Origin: Psychrilyobacter atlanticus DSM 19335
Lineage (GTDB): Bacteria; Fusobacteriota; Fusobacteriia; Fusobacteriales; Fusobacteriaceae
DNA: 64,000 bases
NCBI RefSeq assembly: GCF_000426625.1
Contig: NZ_KE384547.1
Span: 1,665,159-1,729,158 of the forward strand
Reading direction: 5' to 3'
In this document: positions 36,379 through 45,632 of the stretch, one piece after another
How positions within the stretch are numbered: the first letter of the stretch is position 1
Layout: each line of letters begins with the position of its first letter
Program-made: the position numbers and the translations under genes
The notes under the pieces: generated by a model
Databases searched by the model: none
What the model saw: the letters and a program-made list of their open reading frames with translations, nothing else
What the model was told of the DNA's origin: nothing

Positions 36379-37125
36379 TTATATATTTTCAACCTTAAGT
36401 TCTCCGTCTTCAATTGCCGTCTCTCTGTGCATCTTTTTAGCCAGATATAAAAATGGCGTATCAAAGGTAGCTATTACAATCTTCATCAAATATGTCGTTG
36501 TAAATATCTCTAAACATGTTTTAAAGTCATAAAATCCTGCATATGAGAATCCTAAAAAGTCAAAACTTAAGTAGAAGGCTAAATAAGTGAAGATTGCTGT
36601 GTCTACAAACTGACTCAGCATAGTACTTCCATTATTTCTAAGCCATAGATGTTTATTTTCTGGGAATTTTTTCTTAAGCTTTTCAAATAGATGGATATCT
36701 ATATTTTGTGACATCCAATAACATATAAGCCCCACTGCTGTAAACCTAGATAATGGTCCAAATAATGTTTCCATGGCCACCTGTGAATAATCCGCTGTAC
36801 TAGGTTCAAAAGCTACTGAAACTTGGAGTAATATAGTCGCTGCTATATTACTTAAAAGTCCTATTTTAGCCCCTTTAGCGGCTGCTTTCAATCCATATTT
36901 TTCCGACAATATATCTGTCACCAAAAAACTTGATGCAAACATTATATTTCCTAAAGTAGATGACATTCCGCCTATCTCTATGGCTTTATTTACCTGTATC
37001 TGAGCCAATATTATAGTTATCGGTATATAGGCATAGAGACCATTTTTCCCATAAGCTCTATAAAAATATAGGATAAATCCAAAGTTAACTAGTAACATTA
37101 CAAACCAAAGTATTATATTTTGCAT
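36379..37125 (-). CDS. Queuosine precursor transporter (YhhQ/VUT family)
   Basis: The 248 residues form about six membrane segments with the DUF165 pattern: SSTLGNIMFASSFLVTDILSEKYGLKAAAKG, then QNIDIHLFEKLKKKFP, WLRNNGSTMLSQFVDTAIFT. YhhQ-type proteins import preQ0, preQ1 or queuine for tRNA modification. Upstream sequence was examined for a preQ1 riboswitch, but none is obvious. Located before the radical SAM gene, which would fit salvage of queuine. Confidence 0.85.
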   Translation of the reverse strand: MQNIILWFVMLLVNFGFILYFYRAYGKNGLYAYIPITIILAQIQVNKAIEIGGMSSTLGNIMFASSFLVTDILSEKYGLKAAAKGAKIGLLSNIAATILLQVSVAFEPSTADYSQVAMETLFGPLSRFTAVGLICYWMSQNIDIHLFEKLKKKFPENKHLWLRNNGSTMLSQFVDTAIFTYLAFYLSFDFLGFSYAGFYDFKTCLEIFTTTYLMKIVIATFDTPFLYLAKKMHRETAIEDGELKVENI

Positions 37126-37241
37126 ATTTATTTCTCCTTTTTATTCTTTACTCTCTATTCTATGGGCTGATTTTGACTGCCCTAAAATAACTATTAATTT
37201 TTTTTAGTTTTATATCTTCCTTTTATTTTTCTAAATATAAA

Positions 37242-37264
37242 AGGAGGGATAAAAAATCCCTCCT
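37242..37264. terminator. Hairpin between mrcA and the queuosine transporter gene
   Basis: AGGAGGGAT pairs perfectly with ATCCCTCCT around five As. The U tract is weak on the minus strand; it may act with the terminator at 37275-37308. Confidence 0.55.
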
Positions 37265-37274
37265 AAAAGTACAC

Positions 37275-37308
37275 CAAAAAAAGCGTAGATTTGTTTCGAC
37301 CTCTACAC
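37275..37308 (-). terminator. Terminator of mrcA
   Basis: On the minus strand GTGTAGA pairs with TCTACGC around a GTCGAAACAAA loop, followed by seven Ts. It lies about 70 bases after the mrcA stop. Confidence 0.75.
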
Positions 37309-37380
37309 ATAGTCTTTGGTTTTTTATAGATGGATTTTTCGAACATCTACCACAAAAGTGGATTTAAATATTTAATTTTT

Positions 37381-39564
37381 TTAATTCCCAAAGAGATCTT
37401 TAAACATAGAATCAGAATTTATATTTTTTTCATTCTGTTCCATATTTTTTTTTGATTCCCTTGTTTCTTCTACCTTATCCATCATAATTTCATCGGATCC
37501 CATAAAAAAATCATTGAAATCTGAGTTATATATAGATGCCATCTCTACTGGTTCGGTTCCTTTTTTAAATAGTGCCCATCTCTTATTCCATCCAGATGTA
37601 GAATCTGCTAATCTACCATTTTTGGAATCGATCAGTACCTTACTCAGTTTACCATTTTTTAATCCATCAGTAATATAATTAAACTCTTTACCGGTATCAT
37701 ACCCATCATCTACCAACATTTGATAGTAATTACCCCACAATTTGGCTGTGAGACCGCCACCAGTAGCTGATTTATCCATAGGTCTGTTATCGTCATAACC
37801 AATATAGACTGTAGTAACATATTTAGGAGTTATTCCCGCAAACCAAGCTGTTCTCTGTCTGTTGGTTGTACCGGTTTTTCCACCTTGCACAATATTTTTT
37901 CCATCTTTCTTTACCCTGGCATTTCTACCACTTCCAAGGTTTACAACATCTTCCATCATATGGGTTATGAGAGCTACATCTTCACCTTTAAAAACTCTCT
38001 GTTGCTCAGCTTGTTCCTGATATATTACCTTTCCATATCTATTCTTTATCTGGGTAATAAACTGAGGTTTAACCCTATATCCGCCATTTGCAAATGGCAG
38101 GTATAAACTTGAAAGTTCATATGGTGTCACTACCATTGTTCCAAGTGCCGCTGTTAAATTTTGAGGGATCTTTATATCTTCCCCACCTGCTAATTTTACA
38201 GTTTCACCTACATTTTTAAGTCCAACTTTTTGCAGCGTTTTTATTGCGACTATATTTATAGATCTTTCCATTCCTTCTAAGAGGGTGAAATTTTTTCTGA
38301 AATTACCCCCGTAGTTTCTTGGTTTCCACTCGCCAAATTCCAGCGGAGTATCCTCAATCACTGTATTCATAGGATAACCAAGTCTCAAAGCTGTGAAATA
38401 TACAAATGGTTTAAAAGCGGATCCTGGCTGCCTTTTGGCATAGATAGCTCTATTGTAATCTCCAGATTTAAAACCTTTTCCACCTATAACAGCTCTTACA
38501 TAACCTGTATCAGCTTCTATAGTGACCATCCCGCCATCTAAACCTTTTTTATCTTTCAACGGCTTATAGTTTTCAAATGTTAATTTAGCTGCTTTCTGCA
38601 TACCTATATCCAAGGTCGTATAAACTTCTAACCCCTCTTCATATATCTGTTTTTCTGTAAACAATTCAAATAATTTTTTTTCTACTATATTAGTAAAATC
38701 AGGAGTTTTATAACTCCTTTTTTTACTCACACTCTTTATTACAGTAACATTTAATTTGGATAATTCCTCCACAGACAGGTCTTTTAATTCATCTGGCAGC
38801 TGCCCTTCATTATAAAATTTCTGAGACAGTGCTTTTTGATATTCTTCTTCATCTATGAGGTTATATCTTCTCATTTGAGCTAGAACTAATTTCCCTCTGG
38901 CTATTGCATTGTTTAGATGCCTTCTAGGATTATATTTATTAGGTCTGTTAGGTACTCCTGCTAAAAGTGCAGATTCAGCTATATTTATATCTCCCACAGA
39001 TTTACCATAAAATGCTCTGGCTGCTGTTTTTACTCCGTAGGCCCCTGATCCAAAATATATCTCATTCATATATTTTTCCAGAATCTCATCTTTGGTATAT
39101 CCTCTTTCCAATTCCACTGTAATTATAGCTTCTTTTACCTTTCTCATTATCCTTTTTTCATTGGTAAGGAAGGCATTTTTAGCCAGCTGCTGGGTTATAG
39201 AACTGGCTCCCTGGGCTTTACTCATAGTGACTACATTTACTACCATAGCTCTACCCATTCCCAGAACATCAAACCCATGATGACTATAAAATCTTCTGTC
39301 CTCTATAGCCACATAAGCATCTTTCAGTGATTTAGGCATCTCCTCTATAGTTGCAGTTTCTCTGATCTCTTTATAGAGAATATCTATTACTTCACCATTT
39401 GTATCATATATTTTACTTGGTACTACTGGGTTATACCCTTCTATTAGTTGTCCTAGGTCCGGCAGCTCTCTATATGCCTTCACAATAAGAACTGTAGCTC
39501 CTACTCCACCTAATATGAATAATCCTATAAATATAAATAATATATTACGAAATAATTTTTTCAT
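37381..39564 (-). CDS. mrcA: Penicillin-binding protein 1A (transglycosylase/transpeptidase)
   Basis: This bifunctional enzyme polymerises and crosslinks peptidoglycan. A membrane anchor occupies residues 8-28. The GT51 domain has the catalytic Glu in IEDRRFYSHHGFD (Glu88) and QGASSITQQLAKN. The transpeptidase has SAFK (382-385), a SIN motif and KTGTTNRQRTAW. The 727-residue length is normal for PBP1A. Its ATG lies 6 bases after the stop of rlmN. The terminator sits downstream. Confidence 0.94.
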   Translation of the reverse strand: MKKLFRNILFIFIGLFILGGVGATVLIVKAYRELPDLGQLIEGYNPVVPSKIYDTNGEVIDILYKEIRETATIEEMPKSLKDAYVAIEDRRFYSHHGFDVLGMGRAMVVNVVTMSKAQGASSITQQLAKNAFLTNEKRIMRKVKEAIITVELERGYTKDEILEKYMNEIYFGSGAYGVKTAARAFYGKSVGDINIAESALLAGVPNRPNKYNPRRHLNNAIARGKLVLAQMRRYNLIDEEEYQKALSQKFYNEGQLPDELKDLSVEELSKLNVTVIKSVSKKRSYKTPDFTNIVEKKLFELFTEKQIYEEGLEVYTTLDIGMQKAAKLTFENYKPLKDKKGLDGGMVTIEADTGYVRAVIGGKGFKSGDYNRAIYAKRQPGSAFKPFVYFTALRLGYPMNTVIEDTPLEFGEWKPRNYGGNFRKNFTLLEGMERSINIVAIKTLQKVGLKNVGETVKLAGGEDIKIPQNLTAALGTMVVTPYELSSLYLPFANGGYRVKPQFITQIKNRYGKVIYQEQAEQQRVFKGEDVALITHMMEDVVNLGSGRNARVKKDGKNIVQGGKTGTTNRQRTAWFAGITPKYVTTVYIGYDDNRPMDKSATGGGLTAKLWGNYYQMLVDDGYDTGKEFNYITDGLKNGKLSKVLIDSKNGRLADSTSGWNKRWALFKKGTEPVEMASIYNSDFNDFFMGSDEIMMDKVEETRESKKNMEQNEKNINSDSMFKDLFGN

Positions 39565-39570
39565 AGTATC

Positions 39571-40614
39571 CTACCTTTTGTTTTTTTGTCTTAGTTGTCC
39601 ACAAGCTCCATCTATGTCAGAACCTTTTTCTCCTCTGAAAGTTACATTGATTTTTCTTACTTCCTTCAATTGGTTGTAGAACTTCTCTATCTTCTCTTTA
39701 TCAGGTCTCTTATAGTCAGTTCCCTCTACTTCATTGTAAGGAATTAAGTTTACTATATGATCAAATCCATACATAAATTCAGCTAACATATCAGCATCTC
39801 TCATTGAACAGTTGAATTCATCTATTAAGATATATTCAAAAGTAAGTCTTCTCTTTGTGTACATTTGATATTGTTGTAAAGTTGTATATAGATCCTGTAA
39901 TGGATATCTTCTGTTTATAGGTATAATTTCATTTCTCTTTTGGTCAGTTACTGCATGAAGTGAGATAGCTAGTCCTATAGGCATCTTCTCTTCTAATAAC
40001 TTTTCAATTCCCGGTACAATTCCAGAAGTAGATACTGTAATTCTTCTCTTTGAGATATTGATTCCCTTTTCATCAGATAACATTCTTATAGATTTTATAG
40101 TGTTATTTATGTTTAATAATGGCTCTCCCATTCCCATATACACTAAGTTATTTACTCCTTCACCTTTTTTAACTAATCTTCTATGGATAGTGTATACCTG
40201 GTTTACAATCTCATGATTGAATAAATCTCTAGTGTACCCACCTTGACCTGTTGCACAGAAACTACATTTTACAGGACACCCTACTTGAGTAGACAGACAT
40301 ACTGTGTTTCTGTCTTTATGCTTTAATAACACAGTCTCAATAGTAGTTCCATCTTCTAATTTAAATAAAAACTTCTCAGTTCCATCTTTTTTAGACACTT
40401 GATGATCTAATAGGTTTAAATAAGGTATATAAGTTTTTTCTTCCAATAATTCCCTATTTTTTTTAGATATATTTGTCATATCCTCTATCTTTCTGGCAAT
40501 TTTTACATGAAGCCACTCATATATTTGTTTTGCATTAAATTTTTTCATTCCTAAATCTATTACAACACCTTCTAATTCATTGTACTCTAACTCTAATAAG
40601 TTTATCTTATTCAT
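39571..40614 (-). CDS. rlmN: 23S rRNA/tRNA adenine C2-methyltransferase RlmN
   Basis: RlmN is a radical SAM enzyme that methylates A2503 of 23S rRNA and A37 of some tRNAs. The cluster motif is [11 protein letters not shown] (CX3CX2C), with [12 protein letters not shown] and the C-terminal GACGQLR cysteine that carries the methyl group. Start at 40614 follows GGAGGAG by four bases; an upstream ATG overlaps that site. 347 residues is typical. It is followed 6 bases later by mrcA. Confidence 0.95.
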   Translation of the reverse strand: MNKINLLELEYNELEGVVIDLGMKKFNAKQIYEWLHVKIARKIEDMTNISKKNRELLEEKTYIPYLNLLDHQVSKKDGTEKFLFKLEDGTTIETVLLKHKDRNTVCLSTQVGCPVKCSFCATGQGGYTRDLFNHEIVNQVYTIHRRLVKKGEGVNNLVYMGMGEPLLNINNTIKSIRMLSDEKGINISKRRITVSTSGIVPGIEKLLEEKMPIGLAISLHAVTDQKRNEIIPINRRYPLQDLYTTLQQYQMYTKRRLTFEYILIDEFNCSMRDADMLAEFMYGFDHIVNLIPYNEVEGTDYKRPDKEKIEKFYNQLKEVRKINVTFRGEKGSDIDGACGQLRQKNKR

Positions 40615-40774
40615 TTTTCTCCTCCACAATCTTTATATTCATAATTTCAATTAAATTTTCATATAGTTAAACGCTTTTTCTACCTACTTACTAAACTTTC
40701 ATATTATTCTATATTTTTATCTCAAAATTTCATTTTTTTGAAATATTATAAAAAATTTAATTTTACTCTTAATT

Positions 40775-41902
40775 TTAAAGTAATTTCATAAAAATATCAA
40801 CTATTTTTTCTATATTTATATCTATTCTCAAATTAATTCTTGTGGAATTCCCACCACCTTTCACAATATACCCTAATTCTTCTAAATTATTCTTTAATTC
40901 ACCACAGTTTATAGCCCTACTCATTACAGTAAAATTGCCATCTTCGCCGTGTATAACAGAATATTTTTCATTCCCTATAAACTTAGGAAAAAATTTTGTT
41001 ACTGCATCATTTTTTTTATAGATAATTATTTTATTTTCACCTTGAATTTTTGCATTGGCCTTTAATTTTTCACACAACAATTCACTATAGTCATGATACA
41101 GGCTGCTCAATTCTTTAGTTTTAGATTTATTTTCTTCCAACAAACAATCTATTTTATCATTTACCTCTTCCACAGTAGAGCTCAGTTGAGTTGTAGATTT
41201 TTTTATTATATTATGTTTTTCATAATAATCTTCGTAGGCTAATTTTCCCGCTTTATAATAGACACGAGTTATCGTTTTCTTTACTTTCTCATAATTTACA
41301 ACTTTAAATAATCCAATCTCTTTTGTACTCTGTATATGAAATCCACCGCAGGCATTCATATCAAAATCTTCTATTTTTACAACCTTTATCTTCCCTACTA
41401 TCTTATCACTTATAGATTTTCTAAGTGATTCGATTTGGCCAGCTTCCTCCCTGGAAAGTTCTAGTACCTCTATATTCATATCTTTTCCAATTATCCTATT
41501 TACCTCTTCTTCCAAATCTTTTATTTTTCCACTATCTATAAGATCTAAACTAGGAAAATCTACAGTAGAATATTCCTCTCCCATTCGGAATCCTACAGTA
41601 TCGTAATCATATTTTTTCTTTAAATATGCTGATATTATATGTTGTGTTGTATGATTTTTTCCTATCTCACATCTTCTATCCATATCTATGAGGTATTCAT
41701 AGACTCCTAAACCTAACTCCATATCTAAAAAGAGGTTCCCCTCTCTATCTACTTCCACTACATGAGCTTCTCCTAGACTTCCCCTGTCTCCTAACTGACC
41801 ACCCTTACCATCAGGATAAAATTCTATACCTCCGTCTAAGTATTCAACTACTGCTAGATATCTATCTTTTTCTTTTGTCAATTCTACAATTTTTAATTTC
41901 AT
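40775..41902 (-). CDS. AlaX-type alanyl-tRNA editing protein
   Basis: The 375 residues match the editing half of alanyl-tRNA synthetase: GGQLGDRGSLG, the zinc motif HTTQHIISAYL (HxxxH) and CGGFHI (CxxxH). A coiled-coil and a C-terminal DHHA1-like part (VIHGEDGNFTVMSRAINCGELKNNLEELGYIVKGGG) follow. It should hydrolyse Ser-tRNA(Ala) or Gly-tRNA(Ala) mistakes in trans. The long form corresponds to AlaX-L. Start at 41902 follows GGAGGAAAT. It is 36 bases after tag. Confidence 0.88.
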   Translation of the reverse strand: MKLKIVELTKEKDRYLAVVEYLDGGIEFYPDGKGGQLGDRGSLGEAHVVEVDREGNLFLDMELGLGVYEYLIDMDRRCEIGKNHTTQHIISAYLKKKYDYDTVGFRMGEEYSTVDFPSLDLIDSGKIKDLEEEVNRIIGKDMNIEVLELSREEAGQIESLRKSISDKIVGKIKVVKIEDFDMNACGGFHIQSTKEIGLFKVVNYEKVKKTITRVYYKAGKLAYEDYYEKHNIIKKSTTQLSSTVEEVNDKIDCLLEENKSKTKELSSLYHDYSELLCEKLKANAKIQGENKIIIYKKNDAVTKFFPKFIGNEKYSVIHGEDGNFTVMSRAINCGELKNNLEELGYIVKGGGNSTRINLRIDINIEKIVDIFMKLL

Positions 41903-41938
41903 ATTTCCTCCAACACCCGACCTTTTTACCACAAATTT

Positions 41939-42493
41939 TTAGCTTTTCTTTGAAAAGCATCCATCTACATGATCATCTACTACTCCTACCGCCTGTAAGT
42001 ATGCATAGATGATTGTAGTTCCGATAAATTTAAACCCTCTTTTTTTCATATCTTTACTTATTATATCAGATAAATCAGTTTTTGCTGGTACTTCTTTTAT
42101 ATTTTTTACCCTGTTTACTATCTGATTTCCATCTGTAAAACTCCATAGATAATCATAAAAACTTCCCCATTCACCCTGTATCTCCATAAACTTAATTGCA
42201 TTGTTTATAGACGCTCTTATTTTTAATTTATTTCTTACTATCCCCTTATTCCCCATCAACTCTTCAAATTTTCCTTCTCCGTATTCAGCCACTATATTAT
42301 AATCAAAATCATCGTAGGCTTTTCTATAGTTTTCTCTTTTTTTCAATATGGTCAGCCAGTTTAGCCCTGCCTGGGCAGATTCTAAAACAAGGAATTCAAA
42401 TAAGATTTTGTCATCATAGACTACTTTACCCCACTCCTCATCATGATATTTTTCATAGAGTTCATCTCCCACACACCAATCACACCTTTTCAT
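41939..42493 (-). CDS. tag: DNA-3-methyladenine glycosylase I
   Basis: Tag removes 3-methyladenine from DNA. The 184 residues show the family start KRCDWC and HDEEWG, LESAQAGLNWLTILKKRENYRKAYDDFD, FIGTTIIYAYLQAVGVVDDHVDGC, including the zinc-binding cysteines and histidines at both ends. It is unrelated in fold to the AAG-type enzyme at 23.4 kb, so the window encodes two separate enzymes for alkylated purines. Confidence 0.95.
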   Translation of the reverse strand: MKRCDWCVGDELYEKYHDEEWGKVVYDDKILFEFLVLESAQAGLNWLTILKKRENYRKAYDDFDYNIVAEYGEGKFEELMGNKGIVRNKLKIRASINNAIKFMEIQGEWGSFYDYLWSFTDGNQIVNRVKNIKEVPAKTDLSDIISKDMKKRGFKFIGTTIIYAYLQAVGVVDDHVDGCFSKKS

Positions 42494-42558
42494 CTTATCC
42501 CCCTGTATACTATATAAAAATCAATATCTACAATAAATATAAACTCTGTAATTTAAAA

Positions 42559-42587
42559 AGGAAGCAGATATTTATCTGCTCCATTTT
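42559..42587. terminator. Terminator after the lipoprotein gene
   Basis: AGCAGAT and ATCTGCT pair around ATTT with flanking GGA/TCC and a T-run on the minus strand. It separates the lipoprotein from tag. Confidence 0.75.
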
Positions 42588-42590
42588 TAA

Positions 42591-43027
42591 CTACTTCTCA
42601 GCTGTCTTTTTATAACTTCCCTCTAAAGTCGCACCTCCAGAACAGAAAAAATAAAGTAGATCCCCATCTTTTTCCTTTTCCATGAAAACTTTTAAGATTC
42701 CATCTTCTAAATCAAATAAAATAACTTTCTCATTAAATATTGATTTTAAAGTATTACTCTCCACTATAATTCCCTCTCCATCAAAGGTACAGGTCGGCTT
42801 TTTTTTATCTGAACGAGATTTAATACTTATATAAACAGCATTATCATCTTTTTTAGTAATTAAAATATTTATCCAGTCATAACCATCTGAACGTTGATAA
42901 TAATCTTCAGAAACATATTTCCCTAAAAATTTATCTACACTTTTTTTTGTAATCGATCGTTTTCTGAGTTGCAGGCTGAAAACAAAAAAGGTATAAATAA
43001 AATAAATACAATGTAATTTAATCTCAT
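42591..43027 (-). CDS. Lipoprotein gene interrupted by an A8 frameshift
   Basis: An ATG at 43027, five bases after GAGAGGAG, opens a frame whose first 19 residues are a lipoprotein signal peptide (MRLNYIVFILF...FSAC, Cys19). That frame reaches TAG at 42935-42937 just after a run of eight As (T-run at 42941-42948). Stepping back one base in the run gives the next frame, SVDKFLGKYVSEDYY, which continues 116 residues to 42591. So the complete product would be about 145 residues. The codons CAA AAA AAA form a slippery heptamer (A AAA AAA). The mature protein is not recognised; it ends with a small beta-rich region (SGGATLEGSYKK). Sequencing error, slippage or phase variation could each explain the break. 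Confidence 0.7.
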
Positions 43028-43071
43028 ATGGTCTCCTCTCTATACAAACTCTCAATACTTACAATATTATC

Positions 43072-43890
43072 TTAGTCTGTTATTAAATCCATTTTTTCCA
43101 ATAACTTTTCCAGTCTATCGGTAATCATATCTAATTTATCCACAATATCAAACTCCTTCCTATGCAGATTTTCAAAAAATTCCCTTATATCCGCTTCCAT
43201 ATTTTCCGGAAGGCACTCCAGTTGTTCTCCAGTAATCTTCAATAATTTTTTCTCTCCAGGATGGAGTTTCATATTTACTGCGAAAATAATATCAAAATAA
43301 CTTTCAAAAAATGCACTTATCCTGTGGTTAACACTCACAAGATCTCCTCTTTTTAAAGCTTTTTTTATCTGGTTGGTATAAGCCGGAATGATCTTATTTA
43401 ACAGGGGAAAGTTTTTTGAAACTATATTTTTTTTCAATTGTTCCGGATAGTCAACATCAAACTTTTTTTGCAGTAGATTTAATTTACCATTTCTGTCATA
43501 GAGGATATCTGACTTTATAAGATTGCCCCAAAAGCATGTTGTATAACCTGTTGAGGCTGTGCACTTAATAACGATCTCCTCCAACATCCCTTCTATAAAT
43601 TCCACATCTCTATATACAATATCTACCTGGACATTGATACCTTTGAAAAACCCCTGATCTTCCTGCTCCCATGTTGTATTGTTTAATTCGGCATAATTAA
43701 AGTATTTGTCCGCTATCTTTTCTCTGAATTCCAGCGGAACTCCCCCTTTAGAATATATATACAAATCATAGTCTGAATCACTATCAAAATTAGGAGTAGT
43801 CCTAGACCCCGATAAAAGAATAGCCTCCACCGATTCACACTTTGAAAAATCATCCACTAACTCCAATAATATACCATCGTACCCATTCAT
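43072..43890 (-). CDS. Nucleotidyltransferase (DUF4037-like)
   Basis: A nucleotidyltransferase fold is seen near the N-terminus: AILLSGSRTTPNFDSDSDYDLYIY has the GS motif and the two catalytic aspartates. The remainder is helical and similar to DUF4037-type proteins. Such enzymes transfer nucleotides to drugs, proteins or RNA; the target here is unknown. The start at 43890 has AGGGGTG upstream; a GTG at 43899 would overlap it. It lies 44 bases before the lipoprotein gene on the same strand. Confidence 0.75.
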   Translation of the reverse strand: MNGYDGILLELVDDFSKCESVEAILLSGSRTTPNFDSDSDYDLYIYSKGGVPLEFREKIADKYFNYAELNNTTWEQEDQGFFKGINVQVDIVYRDVEFIEGMLEEIVIKCTASTGYTTCFWGNLIKSDILYDRNGKLNLLQKKFDVDYPEQLKKNIVSKNFPLLNKIIPAYTNQIKKALKRGDLVSVNHRISAFFESYFDIIFAVNMKLHPGEKKLLKITGEQLECLPENMEADIREFFENLHRKEFDIVDKLDMITDRLEKLLEKMDLITD

Positions 43891-43970
43891 ATTTTTCACC
43901 CCTTTTTATTACTTAAATATTTTTTCAATATCATTGACTTTCTATAATTATAGCCCCTGTTATAAAAATT

Positions 43971-44156
43971 TTAAAGGCTATTTGTTTTATTACTTAATAT
44001 ATCTATCATGTTTTTAGAGGAATCAATAAGTGTAATACTTTTAAACGAATCTATAAGATTAAAACTTATAAATCCGGTTCCACAGCCAAACTCCATAGCT
44101 CTACAATTTTTTGCATAATTATCAAAACTCATTATTATTTCTCCTATGATTTCCAT
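43971..44156 (-). pseudogene. Remnant of a class I SAM methyltransferase
   Basis: The 61-codon frame contains only the centre of a methyltransferase: RAMEFGCGTGFISFNL (motif I, SAM-binding) and ITLIDSSKNMIDILSNK. A normal member has about 200 residues, with sequence before the motif and a long tail after it; both are missing here. The start overlaps the upstream YoaP-like gene by 13 bases, which suggests a deletion joined them. Likely non-functional. Confidence 0.65.
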
Positions 44157-44908
44157 TTTTCTATAAATTTTTCAAACTTTTTTTCAGACATCAATTCATG
44201 AGTTATAAATTCACCATCATAATAAATCCCCAGGGTTCCAAAAGCACTTCCGGTTTCCTGGGCTTCCTCACAATTTTTTAACTTTTTAATATTAAAGGGA
44301 ATTTCATTTTTACCGGAAATTTCAGCAAGTAATCCTGCATATTCTTCCATGAAAGGACATTGATTTGAATAAATATAAGTAAATCCTTTTTCATCTGAAT
44401 AACAATTATTTTTTACACTGTTTGAAAATACTGGATTCTCTCCTTTCTTATCAAACTTTAATGCCAATAATTCAAAATAAGGGGCAGCTGAATCGACTAC
44501 TTCAAAACCATGTTTTAAATAGAAGTTTTTATCGGTCAAATATGGTTTTACTTTTTTACTTGTAACGACAGTAATTCCATCCATTTTTTCTGTTCTTGCG
44601 GTTTTTATACATTCATTTAACAATTCTATTGCTACCCCTTTACCTTTGAACTTACCCGAAACCCATAAACAGTTGATAACCATAAAATTCTTTCCCCTTA
44701 TGGGTTTCCATACTTTTTCAATAGGCATATACTCAATAAAAACTTTACCTCTTTCATCGAATCTTTTAAAGACTAACCCTTCGTCAAATTTTGTTTTCAT
44801 CCATTCTTTTTTCGACTGTGCCCTGTTCTTATTTTTTTTATCATTTCCAATGGCACAACAGATATGTTCACAATCTATATTATTTTTATCGATAGTTATT
44901 ATTTTCAT
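44144..44908 (-). CDS. GNAT acetyltransferase with YoaP-like C-terminal domain
   Basis: The 254 residues start with a GNAT domain (WVSGKFKGKGVAIELLNECIKTAR holds the acetyl-CoA loop) and end with a YoaP-like part: KGFTYIYSNQCPFMEEYAGLLAEI, then AFGTLGIYYDGEFITHELMSEKKF. Function of the family is not known; the C-terminal CPFM segment is thioredoxin-like in character. It starts 1 base after the HEAT protein gene stop, so the two are coupled. Confidence 0.8.
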   Translation of the reverse strand: MKIITIDKNNIDCEHICCAIGNDKKNKNRAQSKKEWMKTKFDEGLVFKRFDERGKVFIEYMPIEKVWKPIRGKNFMVINCLWVSGKFKGKGVAIELLNECIKTARTEKMDGITVVTSKKVKPYLTDKNFYLKHGFEVVDSAAPYFELLALKFDKKGENPVFSNSVKNNCYSDEKGFTYIYSNQCPFMEEYAGLLAEISGKNEIPFNIKKLKNCEEAQETGSAFGTLGIYYDGEFITHELMSEKKFEKFIEKWKS

Positions 44909-44909
44909 A

Positions 44910-45443
44910 TTATTTCTCCCTCTTCAACCTGTTAATGAGTTTTTTCCCCCTGCTAACTATCGAGGGCGTCCCCTGTTCCATCATTTGTCTAATCAATTTT
45001 ACTATTTGAGGTTGAAGCTGTTGATCTTTTTCAGCAAAATCAGCCAGTGTCTGCATTGAAAAGACCTTCACAATATTGCTGTCAGTCGTCTTTATATAAG
45101 ACAATAATATATTTATGATTTTATTCCTCTCTGTTTTATCAATTTTTATATAGGAAAACATTTGAGCGGCATGCCACTGAACTTCCTGTTGTTTTACCTT
45201 TGAAATTTCATTAATCAACTTAGTTTTAAAAGGCTGAAGATATTCTGGGTGTTTTGCAGATACCTTTTCAACAGCATCAGCAGATCTCATTTTTATAATC
45301 GGATCATTACTTAACATTCCTTCAAAAACTTCGCTGAATAAAGAAGGGTTATCTAAGATTTCCTGAACTACTTCATCAGATTTACCGATAGATCTTAAGT
45401 CGCCGCCTTTTAATTTTTTCAGTACCTGACTCACTTTTACCAA
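44910..45443 (-). CDS. HEAT-repeat-like helical protein
   Basis: The 177 residues are predicted all-helical with HEAT-like repeats (SNDPIIKMRSADAVEKVSAKHPEYLQPF, then QQEVQWHAAQMFSYI and SNIVKVFSMQTLADFAEK). Such proteins are protein- or DNA-binding scaffolds, and some relatives are DNA glycosylases of the AlkC/AlkD type. No catalytic residues can be identified. It is upstream of, and probably cotranscribed with, the YoaP-like gene. Confidence 0.7.
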   Translation of the reverse strand: MVKVSQVLKKLKGGDLRSIGKSDEVVQEILDNPSLFSEVFEGMLSNDPIIKMRSADAVEKVSAKHPEYLQPFKTKLINEISKVKQQEVQWHAAQMFSYIKIDKTERNKIINILLSYIKTTDSNIVKVFSMQTLADFAEKDQQLQPQIVKLIRQMMEQGTPSIVSRGKKLINRLKREK

Positions 45444-45632
45444 CTCCTGTTTCTAATAAATGGTATAAATATCTTTCAGAAAAATTTAAGCCTTCCTTAT
45501 CTAACAGTATACCCTGTTGAAAATAATAATCCAAAAATAATTGACAAGATTGAATTTATAATGAAGTATTTATTAGAAGCCCTTTAAAAATAAAGTATAT
45601 ATAACAAAATTATAGTATGAGGAGGAAGATCT

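Noticed and set aside
36171-36398. 75-residue reading frame in the repeat-rich spacer
   Set aside because: It lies entirely in the decayed phrase repeats and overlaps the end of the transporter gene; no ribosome site or homology.
37126-37380. preQ1 riboswitch upstream of the queuosine transporter
   Set aside because: I looked for the small preQ1-I pattern (GG...CC hairpin followed by an A-rich tail with CTA) and saw only ordinary hairpins and an A-rich leader; no match.
44144-44156. Programmed overlap between YoaP-like gene and methyltransferase
   Set aside because: The downstream frame is only a truncated remnant, so the overlap is more likely a deletion scar.
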